A stretch of DNA of 64,000 nt from Parafilimonas terrae (GTDB lineage: Bacteria; Bacteroidota; Bacteroidia; Chitinophagales; Chitinophagaceae), in the NCBI RefSeq assembly GCF_900115755.1, contig NZ_FOXQ01000002.1:310001-374000 (forward strand), in the 5' to 3' direction. The position numbers and the translations under genes are program-made. Positions 8,776 to 17,001 of this stretch are shown in pieces; within the stretch, counting starts at the first letter, position 1; every line of letters begins with the position of its first letter. Under the pieces are notes generated by a model. That model saw only the letters and a program-made list of their open reading frames with translations. It was not told the DNA's origin and did no database searches.

Positions 8776-9066
8776 TTATTTTATGATTAATATTATAGCA
8801 TCTGTCACAGCTTTTACATCGTGTGTTTCAAATGCTTTAAAAGAAAACATATCTCCCTTTTTTAACTCATATACTTTTTCTTTTAAGGTGAAAATAATTT
8901 CGCCTTCGGCCACCATTAAAAATGCATCAGTTGCTGAATGATGCGGCTTCAGCATTTCTTCTTTTTTCAATTGAAGCAGCACTGTATGAAAGCGCTCGTT
9001 TTTATAAACCTGCTTCGATTTTATTTTTTCAAAATCTTCCTGCTGGTATATGTTCCCTAAAATCAT
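8776..9066 (-). CDS. Small cupin-domain protein
   Basis: 96 aa single-domain cupin: LKPHHSATDAFLMVAEGEIIF is the first metal-site motif in degenerate form and FSFKAFETHDVKA the second. Histidines in both motifs could bind a metal. It starts 55 bp downstream of nirK and is followed at 4 bp by the truncated haemoglobin gene. The function is not predictable; in this setting a sensor or small metalloprotein linked to nitrite/NO metabolism is possible. Confidence 0.82.
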   Translation of the reverse strand: MILGNIYQQEDFEKIKSKQVYKNERFHTVLLQLKKEEMLKPHHSATDAFLMVAEGEIIFTLKEKVYELKKGDMFSFKAFETHDVKAVTDAIILIIK

Positions 9067-9120
9067 TTTATCAATTAAAATTTACTATACATACTACAGT
9101 TAAATAATCTAATAAACTAA

Positions 9121-10257
9121 CTACTTTATGGGTGATGGTTTTTCAATTTGCTTCATATAAGAACTATCCCATTGCCCGGCTACTTTTATCTGAGCTATTG
9201 CGCCATAATCAAAAGCTTCTATAAGGTTGTGGTTTAAAAACACATAGGTTCCCGGTTCCCTGAATTTGTATAAAGCAGCGGCTGCAGAACCGCCCGGCAC
9301 TGCCCATGTTTCAAAATCTGTATAAGGCCTGTTATTAAATTTTCCGCCGGGCCAGTAAAGATCGGCATGGCCGCCAATTAAATGAAAACGTGTATCGCGG
9401 TTGGCCTGCGAAGTAATGAACAAAACTTTTTCGCCAACATTGGCAGTAAGTGCATTCTTACCTAACAGGGCGCCTTCATGCCCGTTAAAAACAATGTTGG
9501 TGGGCATGAGTGTTTTTATTGATTCGCCTGCTGCCTGCACTGCCTGCTGCGGCGTTGCAATATTTATTATTTTACCGTCTTTGTCTTTAGGCAAATAAAA
9601 ATCCTGTTCAACAATGTAGTAGGCACGGTCAAATGTTACTGCATTGCCATTCTCATCTTTTAAGCCATCGCGTGGCAAAACCATTATTACGCCGTTCATA
9701 CCTGCCGTAACATGAATAGGCACCATTGTTCCGCCCGGTGCACAGTGATATACAAACACACCCGGCCTTGTGCACCTGAACCTGAACTTAGCTTCCTGGC
9801 CGGGGTTTACGAGCGTTAGATCGCCGCCGCCCATAGCTCCAGTGGCTGCATGAAAATCTATATTGTGTTGTTGAGTATTAGTGGCAGGGTTTTTTAAAGT
9901 GAGGTCTATAAAATCATCCTGGTGTGCAACGATAATAGGCGCTGGTACTGTGCCATTAAAAGTGAAAACCCATGCAGAATCGCCGGGTGCTACTTCAATT
10001 TTTTTTTCTTCAGCCGTTAAAGTAACATCAATAACTTTTGGGCCGTCTTTATCAACCTGCTCAAACTTTGGCAACATGGGAGGTGGCACCAGTTCTTCAG
10101 TTACATGTTTAAGGTTATCACCGTTTCCGCTGAACTGTGCATCAATAACCGAAGTGTTATTGTTTTTACATGCAGTAAAAAAAAATAACACTGCTATTGT
10201 AAATAACTTAAGACCATTCGAAAACCCTTGTGTTGAAAAAGCCTGTTTTTGCATCAT
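9121..10257 (-). CDS. nirK: Copper-containing nitrite reductase NirK, lipoprotein
   Basis: 378 aa. Reduces nitrite to NO in the periplasm. A signal peptide with lipobox (FFFTAC, Cys30) anchors it. Both cupredoxin domains and all copper ligands are present: type 1 His131, Cys172, His182 and Met187; type 2 His136, His171 and His343 (NHNLIEAF). Catalytic Asp134 (HNIDFHAATG) and His292 (FHLIGGHAD) are retained. The Cys-His segment CAPGGTMVPIH has one more residue than the classic CAPxGMVPWH, and Ile replaces the Trp before the His ligand. It starts 69 bp after nosY on the same strand, so it may be read from the nos operon, from its own promoter, or both. The adjacent second ATG gives an almost identical product. 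Confidence 0.95.
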   Translation of the reverse strand: MMQKQAFSTQGFSNGLKLFTIAVLFFFTACKNNNTSVIDAQFSGNGDNLKHVTEELVPPPMLPKFEQVDKDGPKVIDVTLTAEEKKIEVAPGDSAWVFTFNGTVPAPIIVAHQDDFIDLTLKNPATNTQQHNIDFHAATGAMGGGDLTLVNPGQEAKFRFRCTRPGVFVYHCAPGGTMVPIHVTAGMNGVIMVLPRDGLKDENGNAVTFDRAYYIVEQDFYLPKDKDGKIINIATPQQAVQAAGESIKTLMPTNIVFNGHEGALLGKNALTANVGEKVLFITSQANRDTRFHLIGGHADLYWPGGKFNNRPYTDFETWAVPGGSAAAALYKFREPGTYVFLNHNLIEAFDYGAIAQIKVAGQWDSSYMKQIEKPSPIK

Positions 10258-10326
10258 TCTTCAATTTAAGCGTGAGTAATATTGTTGAATTTATGCAGCA
10301 GGAGATGTTCAAATTTATACCATGCT

Positions 10327-11094
10327 TTATAAATCTTTCTTTTTAAATTTTTTCATGCTTAACCAAACTGGTATAATCACCCATAGCAATAAAACAGTAA
10401 CTGCAACAAACGAGCCTGTTTGCGATCCGAAGAAATCTTTAAATATAGCGCCTGTATAACCCATCAATGCAGAAACGTCCATGCGTAATAAAATTAAGAT
10501 GCGGCAGAGGTCAACCGGGTTAAATGCGCTGGTAAATACCATGAATTTATCAAGCGGGTAATCTTCAAACTGGAAAAGAATAAACAATATCAGCCCGTCG
10601 AATATCAATGCAAAATATAACCACAATAAAATGGTAATGCCAATGCCTTTTGCTTTATCGCGGGTAAGCACGGCAGCGAGCAATGCAATGGCAACAAATA
10701 TTATGGATAAGATTATGCCTGCGCCCAGCATAATAAAACCTGTAGCGGAAGGCTGGTAAATAATAATAGGAATGCCTGCACCAATAAAATAAGCAATGCT
10801 TAATGCGGCTGCCAGGCCATAAAACAAACTCAGCCAGATGGATTTTCTTTTTAAAGGCTGGCTTACGAGCAACTCAATAAATTCTGCGCTGTTATAAATG
10901 TAAATGGCTGAAAAAATAACAGACATAAGCGGCACAATAAGCAGCGTAATATTTAACAGGCTTAGCATGCCTTTGGAAGCATCATCCTGGAGTGCAAATA
11001 CACTGAATGAAATGATCAGTAATAAAACCGTATATGCCAGTACAATTTTATTGCGCAGAATATCAGCCGTTACATATTTAATTATCTTTTTCAT
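10327..11094 (-). CDS. nosY: NosY-type ABC transporter permease
   Basis: 255 aa with six predicted membrane segments and the ABC-2 type permease pattern (VPLMSVIFSAIYIYNSAEFIELLVSQPL near the second segment). Together with NosF and NosD it forms the NosDFY complex, which supplies sulfur and/or copper for CuZ assembly in N2O reductase. The start overlaps the nosF stop by 4 bp, so the two are translationally coupled. nirK follows 69 bp downstream. Confidence 0.9.
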   Translation of the reverse strand: MKKIIKYVTADILRNKIVLAYTVLLLIISFSVFALQDDASKGMLSLLNITLLIVPLMSVIFSAIYIYNSAEFIELLVSQPLKRKSIWLSLFYGLAAALSIAYFIGAGIPIIIYQPSATGFIMLGAGIILSIIFVAIALLAAVLTRDKAKGIGITILLWLYFALIFDGLILFILFQFEDYPLDKFMVFTSAFNPVDLCRILILLRMDVSALMGYTGAIFKDFFGSQTGSFVAVTVLLLWVIIPVWLSMKKFKKKDL

Positions 11095-11804
11095 GAACGT
11101 TGATTATGCATGACACTTACAATGGCCCTTGCCAGTTTTTGCTGGCCGGTTTCATTGCGGAGTATATTAATATTTTTATGGAACAAAAGCTTGCCTTCCT
11201 GCATATATATTACCTGTGTTACCAGCTCATCAAGATCGCTTAATATGTGTGAGGTAATGATTACAAGCCTGCCTTTTTTAATCTGCGCTTTAATTTTCTC
11301 TTTTAAAATTTCGGAAGCAACAGGGTCTAAGCCTGCAGTGGGTTCATCTAAAATCAATACATCCGTATTAAATAAAAAAGCCAGCGAAGCGCTTACTTTT
11401 TGCCTTGTGCCGCCGCTTAGTGTGCGCATTCTTTTTTTCAGCATTGCATTCAATCCAAAACTTTCAATCAGCTCTTCATCAAAAGCGGTATTGTAAGGGC
11501 TGCGAATATCTTTTATCATGGCTATCACCTGCCCGATGGTCATGTTTTCAGGATAGCGGCCTATTTGCGGCATATAGCCAATGTGACGGCGGTATTGCCA
11601 GTCGCGTAAAATATTTTTATCATTGAATGTAATAAAGCCGCTATCGGGCACCACCATTCCTAATATCGATTTTATTAAAGTTGTTTTGCCGCTGCCGTTT
11701 GGCCCCATCAGCGCAATACATTCGCCTTTCATAAAATTTACCGAAACGTCGTCCAGCGCTTTCAGCTTACCAAAACGTTTGGTGAGGTTGCTTGCAATAA
11801 TCAT
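11091..11804 (-). CDS. nosF: NosF-type ABC transporter ATPase
   Basis: 237 aa ABC ATPase. Walker A is GPNGSGKTTL, the signature is TLSGGTRQKVSA, Walker B is DVLILDEPTAGLDP, and the switch His lies in VIITSHILSD. It energises the NosDFY maturation complex for N2O reductase at the inner membrane. It overlaps nosD by 4 bp upstream and nosY by 4 bp downstream, which supports the assignment over a generic ABC ATPase. Confidence 0.93.
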   Translation of the reverse strand: MIIASNLTKRFGKLKALDDVSVNFMKGECIALMGPNGSGKTTLIKSILGMVVPDSGFITFNDKNILRDWQYRRHIGYMPQIGRYPENMTIGQVIAMIKDIRSPYNTAFDEELIESFGLNAMLKKRMRTLSGGTRQKVSASLAFLFNTDVLILDEPTAGLDPVASEILKEKIKAQIKKGRLVIITSHILSDLDELVTQVIYMQEGKLLFHKNINILRNETGQQKLARAIVSVMHNQRS

Positions 11805-13045
11805 AAGGCTAATGGTTTCATTAATGGAAAATTATCTTTCAGGTTTTCCGGCGTAATACCGGGCAATACTTTTTCTGTTTTATCAAACAGCGTTACCATA
11901 AAACTTCTGAACAGCACCATCGCCGATGGATTTTTTTCTACTATCATTGAAAACAAACTTACGGGCCGGTAAGGCACATCGCCAATGCGGTCTTTATTTA
12001 TATCATAACCTTCATATTTGTCCCAATAATTATGATCGAATGTGTTGAGCACCAGCGAGCCATTGGTAGCAATATCAAATGTGTTGTTCTGAAAATTATT
12101 ATAGAGGATATGATTGTCGCTGCAGCTTGCCTGCACACGCATAGCCCATCCATTGCTGTTAAAAACATTCTTCTCTACTTTAATCCTTGTTGTGCCTTCT
12201 GCATGAATACCAATTGTGTTGTTTGTAAAATGGTTATGATAAATATAGCCGTCTGTAATCTCTTTCAGTAATAAGCCATAAGCGCCATCGCCCCAGTTTT
12301 TAATAAATGAATTGCCTGTCATTTTTACGCCATGTGAATACATAACCGCAACGCCTGAACCATTTTGTTTAAAGATGTTTGAAATGTATGCATCGTTATG
12401 TGAGAACATGAAATGCAAACCATAACGAAGATTATTTTCAGAAATATTTTTTTGAACGATGGAATTGGTTACAAACTCAAAATAGATTCCATCGCGATGG
12501 CCTTTGATGGTGTTATCTGTAATGCGCAGATTGTCGCATTTCCAGCAATGAATGCCGTTGCCGCTGCTTGATTCTTTGGCATAAGCCTTCAAATGATTGT
12601 TGGTGATAATACAGTTATTGCTGTATTGCGTTAACACGCCCCAGTAAGCATCATCAATTATATTGTTTGAAATAGTTACATTATCTGCATGAAAAATTTT
12701 AATGGCGGCAATATCATTTACATCAGACTTTCCTGAATGCTGCAGCCTGAAATTATCAATTACCACATTAGGCGCTTTAATTAAAATGATCTGGTATTTG
12801 TTTTCACCATCTAAAACAGGTTGCTGAATACCTTTCAATACAATAGTTTTATCAATTACAATTTCCTGTTCTTTATACAACCCTGTTTCAACTAAAATTG
12901 TATCGCCGCTTTTACAATGCTGCAATGCTGCTTTAATTGAAGTAAATGGTTTGTTTTTACCAACAACCAGCGTAGCTGCATTTAACTGGGCTGCATAAAA
13001 AATGCAGCCTGCAAAAAAGAAAACTATGACTGAAAAAATTTTCAT
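11801..13045 (-). CDS. nosD: Periplasmic copper-binding/maturation protein NosD
   Basis: 414 aa with a signal peptide (about residues 1-22) and a right-handed beta-helix of NosD type: repeated N-x-I-x-x-N turns such as NIIDDAYWGVLTQYSNNCIITNNH, and a C-terminal FDHNYWDKYEGYD motif common to NosD proteins. It is the periplasmic partner of NosFY in building the CuZ centre. It starts 38 bp after nosL ends and overlaps nosF by 4 bp. Operon order L-D-F-Y is the usual Bacteroidota order. Confidence 0.93.
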   Translation of the reverse strand: MKIFSVIVFFFAGCIFYAAQLNAATLVVGKNKPFTSIKAALQHCKSGDTILVETGLYKEQEIVIDKTIVLKGIQQPVLDGENKYQIILIKAPNVVIDNFRLQHSGKSDVNDIAAIKIFHADNVTISNNIIDDAYWGVLTQYSNNCIITNNHLKAYAKESSSGNGIHCWKCDNLRITDNTIKGHRDGIYFEFVTNSIVQKNISENNLRYGLHFMFSHNDAYISNIFKQNGSGVAVMYSHGVKMTGNSFIKNWGDGAYGLLLKEITDGYIYHNHFTNNTIGIHAEGTTRIKVEKNVFNSNGWAMRVQASCSDNHILYNNFQNNTFDIATNGSLVLNTFDHNYWDKYEGYDINKDRIGDVPYRPVSLFSMIVEKNPSAMVLFRSFMVTLFDKTEKVLPGITPENLKDNFPLMKPLAL

Positions 13046-13083
13046 TGATTTTAATCATCAGTAACCGGTAACTGCATATTGAT

Positions 13084-13518
13084 TTATTTAATGAGCTCAT
13101 CCCAGTTTAAAGGCATGCCGCCAGGCAGCTTATTCATTACCATAGCAAGACTGTCGCGGTTATCGAAAGCTGCAATATTACCGTTCATGGGGCTGTGCAA
13201 AAGATCGCTTTTATACAACAGTAAACTTTCGTTTGCTTTTATAAGATCATGGCTGCCGCTAAAGTTTACGGCATACATATCTTTAATATCGCTTTTTGCA
13301 ATGTTGCTTTCTTTTAAAAACGACATGAGGCAATGCAGGTCATCAAACTTATACACCTTGCCTTTCGTGGTAATTATTTCGCCCCCAAACTGTGGATCGG
13401 ATATTGTCATTTTACAAAAGCTGCATGGCTCTTTGCCGAGCTGAAAAGGCTCAGGCCCTGCAGATGTGCATGCAACCAGTAACGATAATGTTATGATTAC
13501 AGCAACTATGTTTTTCAT
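13084..13518 (-). CDS. nosL: NosL copper chaperone lipoprotein
   Basis: 144 aa from the ATG at 13518, which overlaps the stop of the preceding gene; an upstream start would add 28 non-signal residues. The lipoprotein signal is SLLVACTS. The Cu(I)-binding motif CSFCKM lies in KEPCSFCKMTISDP, followed by the NosL-type segment GKVYKFDDLHCLMSFLK. NosL delivers copper to apo-NosZ in the periplasm. It belongs to the membrane protein-nosL-nosD-nosF-nosY run. Confidence 0.93.
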   Translation of the reverse strand: MKNIVAVIITLSLLVACTSAGPEPFQLGKEPCSFCKMTISDPQFGGEIITTKGKVYKFDDLHCLMSFLKESNIAKSDIKDMYAVNFSGSHDLIKANESLLLYKSDLLHSPMNGNIAAFDNRDSLAMVMNKLPGGMPLNWDELIK

Positions 13519-14111
13519 AATAACTTTTTTTCTTTTTTTGAAATGATAATCTGAAACGACATGCAAAGCACCAGCAAAACAGCGGCTGCAATAAATACCC
13601 ATCCACCAATATCCGGGATGGAAAATGCGCCAAAATTTAGTAACTGCTTATAACCGAGCAAAGGTGGCTGGTAAGCCATGCCGGGCACACGTATCGGCGC
13701 TTCTGAATTAAGATTGTGGCCGTAATTATATTCCCATCTCCAGAAATCAAACATGGCTACAATACAAAATGCAACAAACAAAACTGTTGTGAAGTACAAC
13801 ATGCTTTTCCGGTTGCTGATGGCTGTAACAAATACCAGCACTGCAAAAAATATAATACAGTAAGGCAATATGGTAAACTCAATAAAATCGTTGGCGTGCA
13901 AGGTCCTCATGCCTATGTAATGGTTAAGCCCGTTAATAATTTCTACATCGCCGCCAAGCTTTCCTGCAAATATCTGCAGTGCCAGCCCTTCAGGATACTG
14001 AGGCGCCGTTAATTCTATTTTCCATATAGGAAAAAATAAAACCAGCACCAGTAATAAGGCTGAAAGAAAAGTAAGTGATCTTATCCAGGGCTTTAACTTG
14101 TTTTGTTTCAT
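13515..14111 (-). CDS. Conserved membrane protein of the nos cluster (NosB-like position)
   Basis: 198 aa with four predicted membrane segments (about 12-30, 76-96, 104-122 and 168-188) and two long periplasmic or cytoplasmic loops. No domain is recognised with certainty. It is the first gene after nosZ in the maturation operon and overlaps nosL by 4 bp. In clade II nos clusters an integral membrane protein called NosB often occupies the place after nosZ; this may be its counterpart, but the residues do not prove homology. The segments FFPIWKIELTAPQYPEGL and FDFWRWEYNYGHNLN are conspicuously aromatic. A role in NosZ maturation or electron supply is an inference from position. Confidence 0.7.
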   Translation of the reverse strand: MKQNKLKPWIRSLTFLSALLLVLVLFFPIWKIELTAPQYPEGLALQIFAGKLGGDVEIINGLNHYIGMRTLHANDFIEFTILPYCIIFFAVLVFVTAISNRKSMLYFTTVLFVAFCIVAMFDFWRWEYNYGHNLNSEAPIRVPGMAYQPPLLGYKQLLNFGAFSIPDIGGWVFIAAAVLLVLCMSFQIIISKKEKKLL

Positions 14112-14284
14112 CCGTATATTTTTTTATTCCTTTTTAGCCTGATGGAACGCCCTGAGATACATAATTCCTGCATGATTAAAATTTTATATGGGCGTTTCAT
14201 TGAGCTTTAGGTTTTATTAAAACTTACAGGCGGCGTTTTAAACCATTTCATTGCTCCACATGCATCAGCTTTTAGTTTAAAAAG

Positions 14285-14339
14285 AAGGGTGAGAATTATG
14301 ATGAAAATTGTGCGGCTGAAACACAACATTCTCACCCTT
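14285..14339 (-). terminator. Terminator-like hairpin after nosZ
   Basis: Perfect 12-bp arms AAGGGTGAGAAT / ATTCTCACCCTT enclose a 31-nt loop. Read on the minus strand the second arm is followed by CTTTTTAAAC, a short T tract. It starts 7 bp past the nosZ stop, so it may end the cytochrome c-nosZ transcript or stabilise its 3' end and limit read-through into the nosL-nosY genes. Confidence 0.6.
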
Positions 14340-14345
14340 GCAATA

Positions 14346-16346
14346 TTATTTACTGATAGTAGTTGTGTCTTTACCACCCGGAGCTTTATCGCCTGTGCCA
14401 AATGCCAGGGGCACTTTGCTTCCTTTGGGTGAGATGCGTATATAGCCGGACATTTCCTGGTGCAGGGCGCTGCAGAAATCAGTGCAATAGAAAGGATATA
14501 TTCCAACTTTTTCCGGCACCCATTTAAGCGTGCGTGTTTCACCCGGCATTATCAGCAACTCCGCTGTACTGGCAGCTTTAATGGCAAAGCCATGCGGTAT
14601 ATCCCAATCCTGCTCCTGGTTAGTAACATGAAAATAAACTTCATCGCCCACCTGCACGCCTTCAATATTATCCGGTGCAAGGTGAGAACGTATTGCCGTC
14701 ATATAAACATGAACCTTATTGCCTTCACGCACCACTTTGGCATTGGGCTCGCCCTTGGCGGCATAAGTGTTTTCATTTTGCATGATATCATAAAACTTCT
14801 TGCTCTTATCTTTTATGAGGCTGGCTTCAATAGCCTGTGCATAGTGCGGCTCGCCGATGGTTGGAAAATCGAGTATCAGCTGCATCTTATCGCCTGATAT
14901 ATCATATAACTGTGCACTCTGCGCAAGTTCCGGGCCTGTGGGCAGGTAACGGTCTTTGGTGATCTTGTTATAAGCAATAACATATTTTGCATTTGGCTTT
15001 TTGGTATCGCCGCCCGGAATGCTTAAGTGGCCGATGGAATAATAAGTGGGCGCACGGTCAAGCACTTTCAGGTCTTTAATATTCCATTTCACAATTTCAG
15101 ATGAAATAAAGAATGACGTATAAGCGTTGCCTTTGCCATCAAACTCTGTATGTAATGGGCCAAGGCCTGGTTTCTGCACTTCGCCATATAAAACATCTTC
15201 ATATTTTAATACAGGGATGTTTTCGTAAGTACCATCAAATTTTTTGTTGTTGATGGCATTCATCATTTTACTGAAACTCAATACAGGTATTAATGCCGCA
15301 AGCTTGCCTGAACCAACAATATATTCTCCTGTGGGGTCAACATCGCAGCCATGCGGAGACTTAGGGCAAGGCATCATATAAGCTATGCCCGGCAATGCCA
15401 TTGCATCTAAAACAGTAACTTCTGTTTCTATGGTTGAAGTGGCCGTTTGTGTTTTTTCATCATACACATTATGTGCATATTTCACCTGTTGCTTCACACC
15501 CTTGCCCTGTTGCAGGTATTCTTCTGCTTTCTTCCAGTTAATAGCCATGATAAAGTCTTTATCACGCTGTGATGCGTTTACTTCCAGCAATGTATGCGCC
15601 TGTTCTGTATTGTAGCAGGAGAAGAAGAACCATCCATGTGACGGGCCTTTACCGGCATGGCTCAGGTCGAGGTTAATGCCTGGTATTTTTAACTGGAAGG
15701 CAATCTTCATGTTGCCGGAATTTTTGTCAACGCTTACAAAGCTTATCGTACCAAGGAAATTCTTTTTATAAGAATCGATTGGCACGTCACCATCTGCATT
15801 ATCGGGCGGTACGCTGAAGCGGGTGCCTGCAACAATATATTCTGTATTTTCTGTGGCGAAAGGAGAGGAGTGGTTACCTGCACTGTTAGGCAGCTCCAGT
15901 ATTTCAGCCGTGTTATAAGTGCTTAAATCAATACGTGCAATACGGGGTGTGTTATTACCGTTGCCAAACACCCAGCGCCCATCAATTTCGCCGTTTGTTT
16001 GTGAAGCTTCTATATGATGCAGATCATCCCACGGAATGAAACCGTGTGAAGTGTTGAGCATGGGTTTTGATTCTTCACTGTAACCATAACCGGCCTGCGG
16101 GTCAACAGAGAACACGGGTATTACGCGAAGCAATCTTCCCGAAGGTAATCCATACACGCTCATTTGCCCGCTGAAACCGCCGGAAACAAAATCGTAAAAT
16201 TCATCGTACTTGCCGGGTGGCACATACGTTTTTTGCGCAGCATCAGCGCTTACCGCATTGGCAGTATTTTTTGGTTTGCATGAGTAAGCACATAGCATTA
16301 GTGCTGCCGCCAGTGCAAGTGCTGCCGGCACATTTGATAGTTTCAT
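14346..16346 (-). CDS. nosZ: Nitrous-oxide reductase NosZ, clade II (Sec-type) form
   Basis: 666 aa. Reduces N2O to N2 in the periplasm. The N-terminus is a Sec/lipoprotein-type signal (cysteine at residue 23, AYSCKP) with no twin-arginine motif, which is the hallmark of clade II (atypical) NosZ. CuZ-region histidines are seen in DDLHHIEASQTNGEIDGRWV (His110/111), SHAGKGPSHGWFFFS and KSPHGCDVDPTGEYIV. The C-terminal cupredoxin domain carries the CuA site CTDFCSALHQEM with Cys621, Cys625, His629 and Met632. It starts 21 bp after a cytochrome c lipoprotein gene, its likely co-transcribed electron donor. There is no nosR, as usual for clade II. An FNR-like box lies upstream of the pair. Confidence 0.97.
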   Translation of the reverse strand: MKLSNVPAALALAAALMLCAYSCKPKNTANAVSADAAQKTYVPPGKYDEFYDFVSGGFSGQMSVYGLPSGRLLRVIPVFSVDPQAGYGYSEESKPMLNTSHGFIPWDDLHHIEASQTNGEIDGRWVFGNGNNTPRIARIDLSTYNTAEILELPNSAGNHSSPFATENTEYIVAGTRFSVPPDNADGDVPIDSYKKNFLGTISFVSVDKNSGNMKIAFQLKIPGINLDLSHAGKGPSHGWFFFSCYNTEQAHTLLEVNASQRDKDFIMAINWKKAEEYLQQGKGVKQQVKYAHNVYDEKTQTATSTIETEVTVLDAMALPGIAYMMPCPKSPHGCDVDPTGEYIVGSGKLAALIPVLSFSKMMNAINNKKFDGTYENIPVLKYEDVLYGEVQKPGLGPLHTEFDGKGNAYTSFFISSEIVKWNIKDLKVLDRAPTYYSIGHLSIPGGDTKKPNAKYVIAYNKITKDRYLPTGPELAQSAQLYDISGDKMQLILDFPTIGEPHYAQAIEASLIKDKSKKFYDIMQNENTYAAKGEPNAKVVREGNKVHVYMTAIRSHLAPDNIEGVQVGDEVYFHVTNQEQDWDIPHGFAIKAASTAELLIMPGETRTLKWVPEKVGIYPFYCTDFCSALHQEMSGYIRISPKGSKVPLAFGTGDKAPGGKDTTTISK

Positions 16347-16367
16347 ATATCAGGTTGTTTTTATTTT

Positions 16368-16847
16368 TTATTTAGCGCCATCATTTTTACGCATGAATTC
16401 GAGGATGTGGCGTGCATCATCATCTGTAAGATTTTGGTTAGGCATTCTTACGAGGCATATTTCGAGCTGTGATTGTAATGCGGGGTCTTTATCAATCATG
16501 GCATCAGGATTAGTAATAAAATTCATGATCCATGCAGGCTGATGCCTTTCGGTAACACCGGCCCAGCCCGGCCCAACTAATTTTTCATCGGTAAGCTTGT
16601 GACAGGCAGAACATTTTACATCGAATATTTTTTTACCTGCATCTGCCATTGTTGCATCCAGCGGGCCAACCTCAACATTTGAGAATTTTCCTTCACCGCG
16701 GTGTGGATCATAGTCTGCTAAAGATTTGGTACCTGCATTCTGATCAGTACTGTTACTATCAGCATTGCTATTGTCATTGTTGCCGGCACCGCCTGAGCAG
16801 GCGTACAACAAGGCAGAGATAATTGTAATTGCAAGCATTTTCTTCAT
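16368..16847 (-). CDS. Cytochrome c lipoprotein, probable electron donor to NosZ
   Basis: 159 aa from the ATG at 16847; a longer in-frame start would put about 42 residues ahead of a clear lipoprotein signal (SALLYACSGG). A single haem c site CSACH lies near residue 80, and an axial Met is likely in VRMPNQNL. A low-complexity Asn/Asp/Ser-rich linker (about residues 20-40) follows the lipid anchor. It is immediately upstream of nosZ and shares its promoter, consistent with the small cytochromes (nosC type) of clade II clusters. The FNR-like palindrome is 57 bp upstream of the start. Confidence 0.9.
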   Translation of the reverse strand: MKKMLAITIISALLYACSGGAGNNDNSNADSNSTDQNAGTKSLADYDPHRGEGKFSNVEVGPLDATMADAGKKIFDVKCSACHKLTDEKLVGPGWAGVTERHQPAWIMNFITNPDAMIDKDPALQSQLEICLVRMPNQNLTDDDARHILEFMRKNDGAK

Positions 16848-16875
16848 AGTTGTGTCTGTTTGTTTTAATAATATG

Positions 16876-16884
16876 CAAAGTTTA
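16876..16884 (-). promoter_or_regulatory. Putative -7 element of cytochrome c-nosZ promoter
   Basis: On the minus strand this reads TAAACTTTG, close to the Bacteroidetes TAnnTTTG box but with one extra spacer base. It places transcription start near 16869, about 43 bp from the centre of the FNR-like palindrome, as in class II activation. Confidence 0.4.
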
Positions 16885-16903
16885 AAATCCAAGGGGCTTT
16901 TAG

Positions 16904-16921
16904 TTATGACTGAAATCATAA
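16904..16921. promoter_or_regulatory. FNR/DNR-like box between crp/fnr gene and cytochrome c-nosZ
   Basis: TTATGA-N6-TCATAA is an inverted repeat with perfect 6-bp arms. Its core TGAC-N4-ATCA is one base away from the FNR core TGAT-N4-ATCA. It lies between two divergent units and is the probable site through which the adjacent Crp/Fnr protein activates nosZ and perhaps controls itself. Confidence 0.6.
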
Positions 16922-16972
16922 AAACAATAAGTAATGGCATGATTAATGTCAACTTTTTATAATCCGATTGCA

Positions 16973-16980
16973 TAAATTTG
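16973..16980 (+). promoter_or_regulatory. Putative -7 element of crp/fnr gene
   Basis: TAAATTTG matches the Bacteroidetes TAnnTTTG -7 consensus and sits 21 bp before the ATG at 17002. The matching -33 TTTG is not clear. Confidence 0.45.
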
Positions 16981-17001
16981 GAATACTGAAAGCCACACTC
17001 A

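Noticed and set aside
14207-14542. 111-aa minus-strand ORF overlapping the 3' end of nosZ
   Set aside because: It lies in another frame of nosZ and runs through the terminator hairpin; no domain or start support.
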